From positions 1 through 53,952 of the IMG/VR virus record IMGVR_UViG_3300048997_000104: DNA of 53,952 nucleotides; one strand, written 5' to 3'. Made by a program: the position numbers and the translations under genes. The first letter of the stretch is position 1. Every line of letters starts with the position of its first letter. Positions 33,305 to 40,331 of this stretch are shown here, one piece after another. The stretch comes from a virus. The notes under the pieces are model-generated. The model saw only the letters and a program-made list of their open reading frames with translations, searched no databases and had not been told where the DNA came from.

Positions 33305-33320
33305 GCTCTCAGCTGAGAGC
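33305..33320. promoter_or_regulatory. Perfect 16-bp palindrome, possible operator
   Basis: The sequence GCTCTCAGCTGAGAGC equals its own reverse complement. It sits in the gap between the divergent genes starting at 33242 (-) and 33340 (+), the usual place for a dimeric repressor site. AAAACATCTG, also found twice at 39467-39490, lies at 33271-33280. Confidence 0.55.
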
Positions 33321-33339
33321 CAAGAGTGGAGCTGTTGTT

Positions 33340-33528
33340 ATGGAAGTCGAAACTGCTACCCCGTTGATCGAGGACTTTATGGCCGTCATGAAGAAACACC
33401 TTCGTGACAAACCTCTGGGCAAGCGCAATGCCCACGAGTATCGTCTGCTGGTGCTGCACATGCGCCAAGAGGCCGATGTTCTGGAGGAAAAGGTCAACAA
33501 AAAGCTCGGCAGCGACAGCCACTCCTGA
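33340..33528 (+). CDS. Small helical hypothetical protein
   Basis: 62 aa from the ATG at 33340 ('MEVETATPLIEDFMAVMKKH'), highly charged and helical. The same frame is open upstream but only through non-coding-looking sequence. It is followed by an intrinsic terminator. No family recognised. Confidence 0.6.
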   Translation: MEVETATPLIEDFMAVMKKHLRDKPLGKRNAHEYRLLVLHMRQEADVLEEKVNKKLGSDSHS

Positions 33529-33543
33529 TTCCAACCAGTTGGG

Positions 33544-33570
33544 AGAGCGGGCGAACAAGCCCGCTCTTTC
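33544..33570 (+). terminator. Intrinsic terminator
   Basis: AGAGCGGGC (33544-33552) and GCCCGCTCT (33559-33567) form a 9-bp stem with a 6-nt loop followed by TTTC. It is located 16 bp after the gene ending at 33528 and directly before the next promoter. Confidence 0.8.
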
Positions 33571-33582
33571 AACCCGCGAGTT

Positions 33583-33610
33583 TTGAAATTCTCGCAGGTC
33601 ACGCTATACT
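33583..33610 (+). promoter_or_regulatory. Sigma70-like promoter TTGAAA-N16-TATACT
   Basis: TTGAAA (33583-33588) and TATACT (33605-33610) are 16 bp apart. The -35 hexamer lies inside a GCGAG...CTCGC inverted repeat (33576-33595), which could be a repressor site. The gene from 33655 follows. Confidence 0.75.
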
Positions 33611-33654
33611 CTAGTCTAGCTTCCGACGCATGTGGAAGTAAACAGGAGAGCATC

Positions 33655-34236
33655 TTGCCAAACAACAGAGAGTTTCGAGACTGGATGCTCAAGGCTAATG
33701 ACTCGCTCAAAGAGGCGGGCTTGGCGAGTGCATCAATCCTCAGCGGCAATTACTGGGAAGTGGCGTACGCCGAGGGCAAGACGCCGCAGCAGGCCGTCCA
33801 TGACCATCCCACGTACGTCGCTGGGTTGACCAAGGTCGAGCCGGGTGTGAAGAGAACGCCCCGTGGCTACTATTTGCAGCAAGACAACGCCATGCGCTGG
33901 TGGACAGAGAAGGTGCCCAAGATCGGAAATGACGGGAAACCGATCAAGCTGTTCTGGGATTGCTCAGATACAGCAGACAACTACTCCATAATGCCAGTAA
34001 TGGCCGAGGCCCAGGCGTTTGGCGCCAACAAGGATTGGGTCCAGAAGGTGCTTGCCTTCAACAAGCTGGCGAATGAGACAATGCTGCGCTTGGCCTGCAA
34101 AGGCAACGGCTTCAACGCGCGCAAGATCGGCGACGATTGGGTGGTCACCGAGGAAGGCACCCACGGCGCTGGGCGCGACAAAGACCTGTGGACGGCCATC
34201 GTCAATCTGATCAAGAAGTCAGAGGGGATAAGCTAG
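33655..34236 (+). CDS. Hypothetical protein expressed from its own promoter
   Basis: 193 aa from TTG at 33655, chosen because the promoter lies at 33583-33610 and CAGGAGAG is 5-9 nt upstream; earlier in-frame starts would lie before the transcript. The sequence has 'YYLQQDNAMRWWTEKVPKIG' and 'IKLFWDCSDTADNYSIMPVMAEAQAF' with several Trp residues. No recognised family. Confidence 0.7.
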   Translation: MPNNREFRDWMLKANDSLKEAGLASASILSGNYWEVAYAEGKTPQQAVHDHPTYVAGLTKVEPGVKRTPRGYYLQQDNAMRWWTEKVPKIGNDGKPIKLFWDCSDTADNYSIMPVMAEAQAFGANKDWVQKVLAFNKLANETMLRLACKGNGFNARKIGDDWVVTEEGTHGAGRDKDLWTAIVNLIKKSEGIS

Positions 34237-34247
34237 TGCCGGCCATT

Positions 34248-34275
34248 TTGCCCCTCAGATCGCCCGCGCTATACT
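34248..34275 (+). promoter_or_regulatory. Sigma70-like promoter TTGCCC-N16-TATACT
   Basis: TTGCCC (34248-34253), 16 bp, TATACT (34270-34275). It is the best match to the shared TTGCC-N16-TATACT pattern and drives the gene at 34393 through a structured 110-nt leader. Confidence 0.75.
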
Positions 34276-34317
34276 CCTCTATCGGCTCAACGGCAGCGTA
34301 GCACGCCTAGGGCGGGT

Positions 34318-34349
34318 GGTACGGTTGGGAGCGTATCCCAGCCGCTACC
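34318..34349 (+). other. Stable hairpin in a long 5' leader
   Basis: GGTA-c-GGTTGGGA (34318-34330) pairs with TCCCAGCC-gc-TACC (34336-34349) around a 5-nt loop. CCTGG and CCAGG downstream (34348-34352, 34366-34370) can form a second, competing stem. No T-run follows, so this is not a terminator; a cis-regulatory RNA or mRNA-stabilising structure is possible. Confidence 0.5.
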
Positions 34350-34392
34350 TGGGCACTGGACTGTACCAGGGCCTTGGCTTAACGGAGGAAAC

Positions 34393-34674
34393 ATGGCTGA
34401 CGATCCTGTTGATAAGGGCAATACTCTCGTACAAGAGACCATGGACGAGATCAACGCCAAGTTCAGCAAATGGGGGACGGACCTGGAGCCTATGGCTCGC
34501 AGGCTCTGTGAGGGCATTCGCACTGCCGACCCGAATGACGACAAATCGACGCCTCAGCGCGAAATCATCTATGCTGGCGTTGGGTTCGTCAAGTTCCTTT
34601 GGACGACGTACGCCATGAACCTTACGGCTGCACAAGTCAGGGAGATGATCAGCGAGGTAGTCACAGACGAATAA
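34393..34674 (+). CDS. Small acidic hypothetical protein
   Basis: 93 aa, ATG with GGAGGAA upstream. Helical with 'TLVQETMDEINAKFSKWGTDLEPM' and 'TAAQVREMISEVVTDE'. It is the only gene of a transcription unit bounded by the promoter at 34248 and the terminator at 34682. No family recognised. Confidence 0.7.
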   Translation: MADDPVDKGNTLVQETMDEINAKFSKWGTDLEPMARRLCEGIRTADPNDDKSTPQREIIYAGVGFVKFLWTTYAMNLTAAQVREMISEVVTDE

Positions 34675-34681
34675 ACTTGGG

Positions 34682-34713
34682 GCGGGCAACCTGCGCTTGC
34701 GGTTGCCCGCTTC
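34682..34713 (+). terminator. Intrinsic terminator
   Basis: GCGGGCAACC (34682-34691) and GGTTGCCCGC (34701-34710) form a perfect 10-bp stem followed by a pyrimidine run beginning TTCTCTCT. Confidence 0.8.
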
Positions 34714-34790
34714 TCTCTATCCACTTTCTGCCTCATTGCCCTCGGCGTAGACTAAGAGGGTAGCGCGAGTCAAACACAATGGGGGATTCA

Positions 34791-35012
34791 ATGAGTCTTG
34801 TACTTTGCGGTGTTTGTCAGCAGACCGTTATCTCAGGAGACGCTTACATTCTCCACGATATCATCCAGCACGGCGGGATGGAGCGCATCTTGATCCATCA
34901 CGATACGATCTGTAACCGCGGCGGAAGGCAGCATTGCTTCTGCTTGATACTCGACTATGAGCGCATCTACAGAGCGCATATGCAACGTCAGCAAAACGGG
35001 AGCGCGGCGTAA
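34791..35012 (+). CDS. Small putative zinc-ribbon protein
   Basis: 73 aa from the ATG at 34791 with GGGGGA 6 nt upstream, preferred over the in-frame ATG at 34779. 'LVLCGVCQQTVISGD' and 'CNRGGRQHCFC' provide two cysteine pairs for zinc. Stop and next start overlap (TAATGA). Confidence 0.65.
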   Translation: MSLVLCGVCQQTVISGDAYILHDIIQHGGMERILIHHDTICNRGGRQHCFCLILDYERIYRAHMQRQQNGSAA

Positions 35013-35194
35013 TGAAATGGCAGCAAATTGACGACAAGACGATCATGGTTAGCTTCAACACGGGCAACCTGTTCATCACGGTCGATGAAGCAAATGAGGG
35101 GCAGCCAGGGGTGTCTGTCGAGTTTGCTGCCACTCCCAACAACGTCATCATAATGCGCGGAAACGTGAAGGTGAGTGATGGTAGCGTCTCGTAA
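35012..35194 (+). CDS. Small beta-rich hypothetical protein
   Basis: 60 aa of mostly beta strand ('KTIMVSFNTGNLFITVDEA', 'NVIIMRGNVKVSDG'). It overlaps both neighbours, consistent with a tightly coupled run of small genes. No family recognised. Confidence 0.6.
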   Translation: MKWQQIDDKTIMVSFNTGNLFITVDEANEGQPGVSVEFAATPNNVIIMRGNVKVSDGSVS

Positions 35195-35405
35195 GACGAT
35201 CAATGAGGCGCTCGATGCCATGTTCATGTGGAGCGAGATTGAAGGCATCGAGCGCGACAAGCTCGGCCTCTTGCTGGCATCTTTGTGCGACGTTCGCGGC
35301 AATGCCAGCTGGTACTGGACGACACGCCAGATGATGGCTGAATATAATAGCCGCATCGGGCGCGAGATTGCTCAACAGAAACCCGGAGTACATCGTGATG
35401 GCTGA
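35178..35405 (+). CDS. Small helical hypothetical protein
   Basis: 75 aa from the ATG at 35178 (AAGGTGA upstream). 'TINEALDAMFMWSEIEGIERDK' is an amphipathic helix, followed by 'NASWYWTTRQMMAEYNSR'. Overlaps the previous gene by 17 bp and the next by 8 bp. Confidence 0.65.
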   Translation: MVASRKTINEALDAMFMWSEIEGIERDKLGLLLASLCDVRGNASWYWTTRQMMAEYNSRIGREIAQQKPGVHRDG

Positions 35406-35610
35406 TGATCAATTGCCAAAGCCTGGAGCTACACCATTCGTCATCGAGTCAATACGGATGCTCGCGCCCAATAGCATCGGCATCCGTAACTACAGCGATG
35501 ACGACATCAATCGCGCGGTGCTCGCGTACAATCCCGACTGGCACAAGCCGTTCGACTGGATCGGCTTCAACATCTTCCTGAAAGCAGCCAAAGAGGACAG
35601 CTTCACATGA
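35398..35610 (+). CDS. Small hypothetical protein
   Basis: 70 aa from ATG at 35398 with GGAG 8 nt upstream. 'IRNYSDDDINRAVLAYNPDWHKPFDWIGFN' is the core, with a high aromatic content. No family recognised; part of the coupled small-gene run. Confidence 0.6.
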   Translation: MADDQLPKPGATPFVIESIRMLAPNSIGIRNYSDDDINRAVLAYNPDWHKPFDWIGFNIFLKAAKEDSFT

Positions 35611-36092
35611 CGTCAATTCTGTATCCATGGGTGATGGAACTTGGTCTGCGTCACCAAGGCGCGCTGATGTCTGCTATGCGGAGTTGCGACACAGCACCGC
35701 GCCACGACCCGAGCAAAATGCTCTCCCGCGTGATGCGCGCGAGCGTCTTGACACCTCATTCTGGGCGTTTCCCTGAAGAGCGCGCCAGCTACATCGTCTG
35801 GGTCAAGGACGAGCGCCAATGGTGGGATGAATACACCTCGCCATTCTTGCGATCATACGATCAATATCCAAACCACTTCGTCGTGCACATTCTCCAGGCA
35901 GCGGAGATTATTGGCTATTGCGCGCCGCTGTTTGAGTGCCCATTCTTTGGCGCTCGCTGGCGCGAGTTCTACGACAGGATGTGCCTGTCTCTGCACGTCA
36001 ATCCAGAAACTCCTGGGCAAATGCACACCCGGCTCAATGCTGATGGCGAGACATTTGTCCGCAACCAAGACGAGATGCGTGGAGTATGCTGA
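35607..36092 (+). CDS. Conserved phage hypothetical protein
   Basis: 161 aa. 'WVMELGLRHQGALMSAMRSCDTAPRHDPSK' is a segment I associate with uncharacterised proteins of many phages (pattern ELGLRxQG...RGCD). The C-terminal part is helical with His and Cys residues ('HFVVHILQAAEIIGYCAPL'). No enzymatic assignment possible. Overlaps both neighbours. Confidence 0.7.
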   Translation: MTSILYPWVMELGLRHQGALMSAMRSCDTAPRHDPSKMLSRVMRASVLTPHSGRFPEERASYIVWVKDERQWWDEYTSPFLRSYDQYPNHFVVHILQAAEIIGYCAPLFECPFFGARWREFYDRMCLSLHVNPETPGQMHTRLNADGETFVRNQDEMRGVC

Positions 36093-36352
36093 TGGTTGAC
36101 AAGGTCGATGTGTTCGTGCCGCCTGCGGACTGGCGCATGGGCAACAAAGAGCGAGTGCTGTGGCAAGCAACCGGCTTAGTCTTTGAAGGCGGCAAGATAA
36201 GTGTTGGCTTCGACATGGCCATAAGCATAATGCTATCCCGGCTGTCGACTGAGCTGCGCCGCGAGAAAGGCCTGGACATGGCAATGGAGGCATTCCGCAA
36301 GATCGCTGAGACAATGCCGGTCGCGGCGACAATGGACGTCAAAGATGTTTAG
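36092..36352 (+). CDS. Small hypothetical protein
   Basis: 86 aa from the ATG at 36092, 7 nt after GGAG and overlapping the upstream stop; the ATG at 36086 is too close to the GGAG. 'FDMAISIMLSRLSTELRREKGLDMAMEAF' is a helical core. No family recognised. Confidence 0.6.
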   Translation: MVDKVDVFVPPADWRMGNKERVLWQATGLVFEGGKISVGFDMAISIMLSRLSTELRREKGLDMAMEAFRKIAETMPVAATMDVKDV

Positions 36353-36434
36353 CGACAAAGAGCGCACGCTGATTTGGATGGCTATCTGCGCTCTGGTCAT
36401 CATCTGCCTCTGCGTTATTGGGAGCAAACTATGA
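36345..36434 (+). CDS. 29-aa single-TM microprotein
   Basis: Begins MFSDKERTLIW and continues as one hydrophobic helix with several cysteines (AICALVIICLCVIG), ending in SKL. It overlaps the genes on both sides by 8 and 4 bp, which argues it is translated. A membrane-located regulator or superinfection factor is possible. Confidence 0.5.
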   Translation: MFSDKERTLIWMAICALVIICLCVIGSKL

Positions 36435-36661
36435 GCGACAACCCTGGCACCGTTCTATGGGAATGGGTAGTCCAAGAGCCTGATGGCAGCGTCGGGCGGG
36501 TTCCTGCTCATATACCAACAATTGGAATGGCTGCGCTATCTGCGCGGTCGCGCTATTACGCAGAGAAGCTGCGCCCGCTTGCTAAGGATTACGCAATGCG
36601 CACAGGCAAGCGCGTCTGGCTGCGCGAGTTCCGAATGTTTGCCGACCATGAAGATGCCTAA
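36431..36661 (+). CDS. Small hypothetical protein
   Basis: 76 aa from the ATG at 36431 overlapping the microprotein stop (ATGA). 'TVLWEWVVQEPDGSVGRV' is beta-like and 'MAALSARSRYYAEKLRPLAKDYA' helical. Last gene before the promoter at 36682. No family recognised. Confidence 0.6.
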   Translation: MSDNPGTVLWEWVVQEPDGSVGRVPAHIPTIGMAALSARSRYYAEKLRPLAKDYAMRTGKRVWLREFRMFADHEDA

Positions 36662-36681
36662 ACCATAACATGCGGAGGATT

Positions 36682-36709
36682 TTGCCGTACAGCGTGCCTA
36701 GGCTATACT
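36682..36709 (+). promoter_or_regulatory. Sigma70-like promoter TTGCCG-N16-TATACT
   Basis: TTGCCG (36682-36687), 16 bp, TATACT (36704-36709), in the gap 36662-36727. It drives the run of co-oriented genes from 36728 to about 39455, including the AAA+ ATPase. Confidence 0.75.
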
Positions 36710-36727
36710 ATAGGGGTTGAGGCACGA

Positions 36728-36997
36728 ATGGAGCGAGCAAATATGCCACCTCGCATCTTCAATCTCCTCTACTGGTACATGGAGCAGAGCATGGACATTG
36801 TCATCCGGTATACATCAATCGATGGTGCCAGCGAGAAGCGCAAATACAAGACGCTATTTGCCGCGCGAGAATGGGCCCGCAAACTGGTCGGTGCGCATCC
36901 CGACTGCGGCTCATACTATGCTGTCAGCGATGATGGCATCGGCAAAGTGACGGTCGAGGGCGCCAAGCTCGCCGAAATCTTCCCAGACGCCTCGTAA
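36728..36997 (+). CDS. Small hypothetical protein
   Basis: 89 aa, first gene after the promoter. 'MDIVIRYTSIDGASEKRKYKTLFAAREWARKLVGAH' alternates strand and helix like a small DUF-type fold. No family recognised. Confidence 0.65.
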   Translation: MERANMPPRIFNLLYWYMEQSMDIVIRYTSIDGASEKRKYKTLFAAREWARKLVGAHPDCGSYYAVSDDGIGKVTVEGAKLAEIFPDAS

Positions 36998-37009
36998 TTG
37001 GAGGAGCAA

Positions 37010-37933
37010 ATGTCGATGGTAGCAGAACCTTTGGGCATTATCACCAAGCATCGGGTGATACGCCGCAAGACAGTCAAATGGAAGCCCAAGTACACTCGTC
37101 CCTTGACGCGCGAGGAACAGGAGCAAATTCGCGCGTTTGAAACGAAAGTCGAGGATGCCGAGAACTACATCTCAATGGTTGGTCGCGGCCAACTGACCGG
37201 CTTCGTCTGGGCCGGTAATCACGGCATCGGAAAGACCACGCGTGCGAAACAGGTGTTGCATCGAACATCTACCAGTTTCGTCGAGCATCGCGGTCGCTTG
37301 ACCGCATATCGCATGTACATCGAGGGCTGGAACAATCGTGATGTTGTCAACATCGGCGACGACTGCGACGATTTGTTTACAGCCAAACCCAGCATCGAGC
37401 TGGTCAAAGAGGCCACCGATCATAATGAGCCTCGCATCATAAGCTGGAACACAGCAAGATCGCCCGAGGCTCTCATCCGGCATAAAACGCTGGATGAAGA
37501 CGATATTGCTATTCTCAGCGAGGACAATGGTGGTGAGATACCAGCTATTGTCGATCTGAAGCGTTACAAGTTTCGCGGCGCTTGGATCATGATGACCAAT
37601 CTCCCGGTCATCCAACTCGCCAATGTGGATCGCCAATCTGGCAACAAAAAGGGCCTCGCAGGCATCATCGACCGCCTGCCTGTTGTCGATTGTTTCTTGG
37701 ACAGCCGGCAGCATGAGATGCTCTGGATCGAGCGCTGCGTCGCCAAAGATGCGATCCTGTGGCAATATGGCCTAAGCTTCGATGATGAAGTTAAGATCAT
37801 CGAGTTTATGCGCGCGCGTATGATGATGACCAAATCTCCATTGTCATTGCGCACTCTCAACTTGATAGCCTTCGCTTACATCGACAGCCGCGCCAGCTGG
37901 CAGCGTTTGGCTGAACATATCATGAGGAAGTGA
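37010..37933 (+). CDS. AAA+ ATPase
   Basis: 307 aa from the ATG at 37010, preceded by GGAGGAG. Walker A is 'GNHGIGKTT' (69-77). A Walker B-like 'VVNIGDDCDDLF', a sensor-1-like 'GAWIMMTNLP' and a sensor/Arg-finger region 'IIDRLPVVDCF' follow in AAA+ order. A C-terminal helical lid is present. Candidate helicase loader or DNA-remodelling ATPase; the target is unknown. It is the largest protein of the accessory region. Confidence 0.8.
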   Translation: MSMVAEPLGIITKHRVIRRKTVKWKPKYTRPLTREEQEQIRAFETKVEDAENYISMVGRGQLTGFVWAGNHGIGKTTRAKQVLHRTSTSFVEHRGRLTAYRMYIEGWNNRDVVNIGDDCDDLFTAKPSIELVKEATDHNEPRIISWNTARSPEALIRHKTLDEDDIAILSEDNGGEIPAIVDLKRYKFRGAWIMMTNLPVIQLANVDRQSGNKKGLAGIIDRLPVVDCFLDSRQHEMLWIERCVAKDAILWQYGLSFDDEVKIIEFMRARMMMTKSPLSLRTLNLIAFAYIDSRASWQRLAEHIMRK

Positions 37934-37936
37934 ATC

Positions 37937-38131
37937 ATGTTATTCCTCACAATGACATGGCCTGATGGATACTCCGAGGATGTCTCTGTTTGCGACTTTG
38001 ACTTTTCTGACAAGGCAACGGCCACCCTTGCTTTGGCAATAGAGCATATCACCGTGCGCGTCGGAGCATCCCATCGAGCCCATCCTGACGTTGAGTCAGC
38101 AATACGGTGCGATTGGAAGCTAGTGGAGTAA
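37937..38131 (+). CDS. Small hypothetical protein
   Basis: 64 aa, 3 bp after the ATPase stop. 'YSEDVSVCDFDFSDKATATLALAIEHI' is strand-helix. No family recognised. Close spacing implies co-expression with the ATPase. Confidence 0.6.
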   Translation: MLFLTMTWPDGYSEDVSVCDFDFSDKATATLALAIEHITVRVGASHRAHPDVESAIRCDWKLVE

Positions 38132-38134
38132 ATC

Positions 38135-38359
38135 ATGAGCAACGCAACTATCATAGCGCAAAGCGTGCGCATTCGCCAGCTTCAAACGAAGCTAACATCT
38201 GCGTCAAGCGCGCTCGACCGCGTTTGGGAAGCCATCTGGATCATAGACCATAATCTGCTGCCCGGTCTTGACGAAGCGCCAGATGATACGGCTGAGCAGG
38301 CCAAGATGATGATCGAGGCCGTCAACAAGATGGGCAGCACATGGGAGCAAAGGCCATGA
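38135..38359 (+). CDS. Small helical/coiled-coil protein
   Basis: 74 aa with 'AQSVRIRQLQTKLTSASSALDRVWEAIW' as a likely coiled coil. Located 3 bp after the previous gene and overlapping the next start. No family recognised. Confidence 0.6.
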   Translation: MSNATIIAQSVRIRQLQTKLTSASSALDRVWEAIWIIDHNLLPGLDEAPDDTAEQAKMMIEAVNKMGSTWEQRP

Positions 38360-38826
38360 TCACGCTCAAAGAGTTGTTGGACATAAGCGAGAAGGGCGCG
38401 CGCAAGAACATCAAGAACCAGCCACGCGGCCAGTTAATGCCTACATTCATCGGCGTACCCGAATCAGGCGAAGTGCTCATCATCGGCGCTCCATTCAACG
38501 GCGACTTGGAAAAGCAAATGGTGATTGCTACAGTACGCGCCAAATTCCGCGAATGCAACATCAAGGCATATGCTATGGTCAGCGAGTGCTGGCTGTCTAT
38601 TCGCGCAAACATGGATGAAGTGCGTCGCGGCCCGAGGCCTGGCCTAGACCCAGATCGTCAAGAGGCAGTCGCCATCGTCGCATCTGATGGCTTCAACAGC
38701 CTCGCCCGGTATCTGCGCATGGAGCGAGATTCAATCGGCAACGTCATCAAACTGATCAAAGACCCGCCAGAAGATGTGGCTGATTCATCTGGTCGGTTTC
38801 TTAACATCCTCAGCAACGAGGCATAA
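38356..38826 (+). CDS. Hypothetical protein
   Basis: 156 aa from the ATG at 38356, with GGGAG upstream. Mixed alpha/beta: 'GEVLIIGAPFNGDLEKQMVIATVRAKFRE', 'QEAVAIVASDGFNSLARYLRMER'. No catalytic motif visible; not recognised. Confidence 0.65.
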   Translation: MITLKELLDISEKGARKNIKNQPRGQLMPTFIGVPESGEVLIIGAPFNGDLEKQMVIATVRAKFRECNIKAYAMVSECWLSIRANMDEVRRGPRPGLDPDRQEAVAIVASDGFNSLARYLRMERDSIGNVIKLIKDPPEDVADSSGRFLNILSNEA

Positions 38827-38827
38827 C

Positions 38828-39220
38828 ATGAAACTTACACCAGCGCAGATCGAATTGCTCGAAGCGTTACGCGACAAAAGCGAGGCGCACATCCTCAACA
38901 TGAGCGAGCTCATCGGCCTCGCCGCCGCCGCTGCTCGCAATCCAGAGTCAGCCGCGTCGCATCGCGTCGAAATCGCGCCATACAAATTCATGTACACCGT
39001 CCAGCGCCATGAGACCGCGCTCACCAGGCATTTCTCAGTCAGCGTGCGAGGCCGCACATTCACCATTCAAGACGAGCACGACATCCAGCCAGTCCTGCGC
39101 ATCTTCGACCTAGATGCTCAAGCACGCGTTCGCGCCAATCGCGCCATCACCACACTCAAATGGCGCGACGACCAGTGGCAATACGTCGAGCTGATCCCAT
39201 TCAAACCGCACAGCCCATGA
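38828..39220 (+). CDS. Hypothetical protein
   Basis: 130 aa from the ATG at 38828. Helical N-terminus ('AQIELLEALRDKSEAHILNMSELI') then beta-rich C-terminus ('HFSVSVRGRTFTIQDEHDI'). One base after the previous stop. No family recognised. Confidence 0.65.
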   Translation: MKLTPAQIELLEALRDKSEAHILNMSELIGLAAAAARNPESAASHRVEIAPYKFMYTVQRHETALTRHFSVSVRGRTFTIQDEHDIQPVLRIFDLDAQARVRANRAITTLKWRDDQWQYVELIPFKPHSP

Positions 39221-39266
39221 TGTGCACCATACCGGGATTCATCGGGTGAAATCGAGCGAGGGTATT

Positions 39267-39455
39267 ATGGCAAAAGGCAAAAGACAGTTCTTGGTTACAT
39301 TGACTGACGCGGCGAGTTATGACACTGTTTCGAGTTCCAGCGCGAGTTCTACTCTGGAAAACGTTACTGCGCAAATAATGGCTCAACATCTTCGCAAATT
39401 GTTCAACCCTGATGTCGTTACCGCTGTCGAGGTTACGTACATTCAGGCAAGCTGA
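39267..39455 (+). CDS. Small hypothetical protein
   Basis: 62 aa from ATG at 39267 (GCGAGGG upstream). 'ENVTAQIMAQHLRKLFNPDVVTAVEV' is a helix followed by a strand. Last gene before the AT-rich region with few genes. Confidence 0.6.
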   Translation: MAKGKRQFLVTLTDAASYDTVSSSSASSTLENVTAQIMAQHLRKLFNPDVVTAVEVTYIQAS

Positions 39456-39489
39456 AACATCTATGGAAAACATCTGATCAAAAACATCT
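39455..39489 (+). repeat. Three AAACATCT direct repeats (iteron-like)
   Basis: AAACATCT starts at 39455, 39468 and 39482, spaced 13-14 bp. Two copies extend to AAAACATCTG, which is also present at 33271. Together with the palindromes at 39514-39576 the area looks like a binding array for a regulator or replication initiator. Confidence 0.5.
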
Positions 39490-39513
39490 GCCAAAATTAC
39501 AGTACGAGGATTT

Positions 39514-39576
39514 AGCGTATCAGCGTACGCTTCCATAAGTTAGTGCACCGGGGTACGCGCTGATATCAACAACTTA
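39514..39576. repeat. Cluster of inverted repeats
   Basis: AGCGTA...TACGCT (39514-39519, 39526-39531), TATCAGCG...CGCTGATA (39518-39525, 39558-39565) and TAAGTT...AACTTA (39536-39541, 39571-39576) overlap one another. The density of symmetry is unusual in this window. Function cannot be read directly; an origin or operator is possible. Confidence 0.5.
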
Positions 39577-39611
39577 CGAGAGGGGTATGTTCCCGCTACT
39601 TACTAGGAGAA

Positions 39612-39669
39612 TTCAATTGCCTGTTGTATGTATAGAAGTGATTTTGTGAGGTATGAGGTAGCGGTAGCT
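39612..39669 (+). repeat. Second copy of the TTCAATTGCC ... GGTAGCGGTAGCT element
   Basis: TTCAATTGCC (39612-39621) and GGTAGCGGTAGCT (39657-39669) recur from 16002-16052 with a 7-bp difference in spacing, and TGTATAGA-TGATT is partly shared as well. A third TTCAATTGCCTGT occurs near 39810. Both main copies are intergenic at module borders. Confidence 0.6.
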
Positions 39670-39681
39670 ATGGAGTGGAAG

Positions 39682-39792
39682 ATGAAGAGATATATGTTCT
39701 GGGTGTTATATGGTATCGTGCTTGGATTATTGGTAGCTGATATTGTAATCAGCATAACCGGGTTAAGTGTTAGGTGGAGCGTAGGTGAGTGA
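39682..39792 (+). CDS. 36-aa single-TM microprotein
   Basis: Starts MKRYMFWVLYG and runs through one long hydrophobic helix (IVLGLLVADIVISITGL) to VRWSVGE. GGAG lies 7 nt before the ATG at 39682; an ATG at 39670 is also in frame. Lies in the AT-rich part otherwise poor in genes. Confidence 0.5.
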   Translation: MKRYMFWVLYGIVLGLLVADIVISITGLSVRWSVGE

Positions 39793-39963
39793 TCTTTAGT
39801 GCTTGCTGCTTCAATTGCCTGTACGGACAGTAGAGATACGAATGTTCTATATAGCTGATGAGGGAGCGAGCGCGCCTGCCCGGTATAGTGTGGTGGAGGC
39901 TGAATGAATAATGGTGATGGCGGAGACGATCCCAATGTCGCTGGCTGAAGGCCGTAACCAGTC

Positions 39964-40146
39964 ATGAAATCCACACCAGTCACACGCCACGATGAACTTC
40001 AGGCCCTTCAAAACCAGTTCGCGTCGCGCTATGTGGCGACCTGTATTACACATGCATTGTGGCGTGCTGAAATTCACATGCTGAAAAACAAAACAGCATT
40101 TTCGCTGATTACCCATAAAATTCAATACATTAAGGTTAACAACTAA
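39964..40146 (+). CDS. Possible 60-aa hypothetical protein
   Basis: 60 aa ('HDELQALQNQFASRYVATCITHALWRAE') without a clear Shine-Dalgarno sequence. The codon use is less typical than its neighbours, and the flanks 39793-39963 and 40147-40331 hold only promoter-like sequence and no convincing gene. Reported with low confidence. Confidence 0.35.
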   Translation: MKSTPVTRHDELQALQNQFASRYVATCITHALWRAEIHMLKNKTAFSLITHKIQYIKVNN

Positions 40147-40168
40147 AATGTTTGACTAATCAGAGACG

Positions 40169-40197
40169 ATTGTTTGTTCGCTCCGTTGACTCTATAT
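40169..40197 (+). promoter_or_regulatory. Possible promoter TTGTTT-N17-TATATC
   Basis: TTGTTT and TATATC separated by 17 bp lie in the 185-bp gap before the gene at 40332. A second candidate, TTGCTC-N16-TACGAT, lies near 40256-40283 and is closer to the start codon. Either could drive the gene; the choice cannot be made from sequence. Confidence 0.4.
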
Positions 40198-40331
40198 CTA
40201 GGCGCTCGGGCAAACTGTAGATGGCTGAATTGCCTAAAACTTTATGCGATAGTTGTTTGCTCGGGCATGGTTTGGGCGTACGATACTTGGGTTGGCGCGG
40301 ATAGTCCGGGCCACGAGAGATGGAGAGAAAT

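Noticed and set aside
34276-34392. Possible tRNA in the leader
   Set aside because: The hairpin has no T-loop GTTCRANNC consensus and no cloverleaf could be folded by eye.
39603-39983. 126-codon minus-strand open frame in the gene-poor stretch
   Set aside because: Pro/Ser/Thr-rich with no domain-like pattern and overlapping repeats and a better-supported + microprotein.
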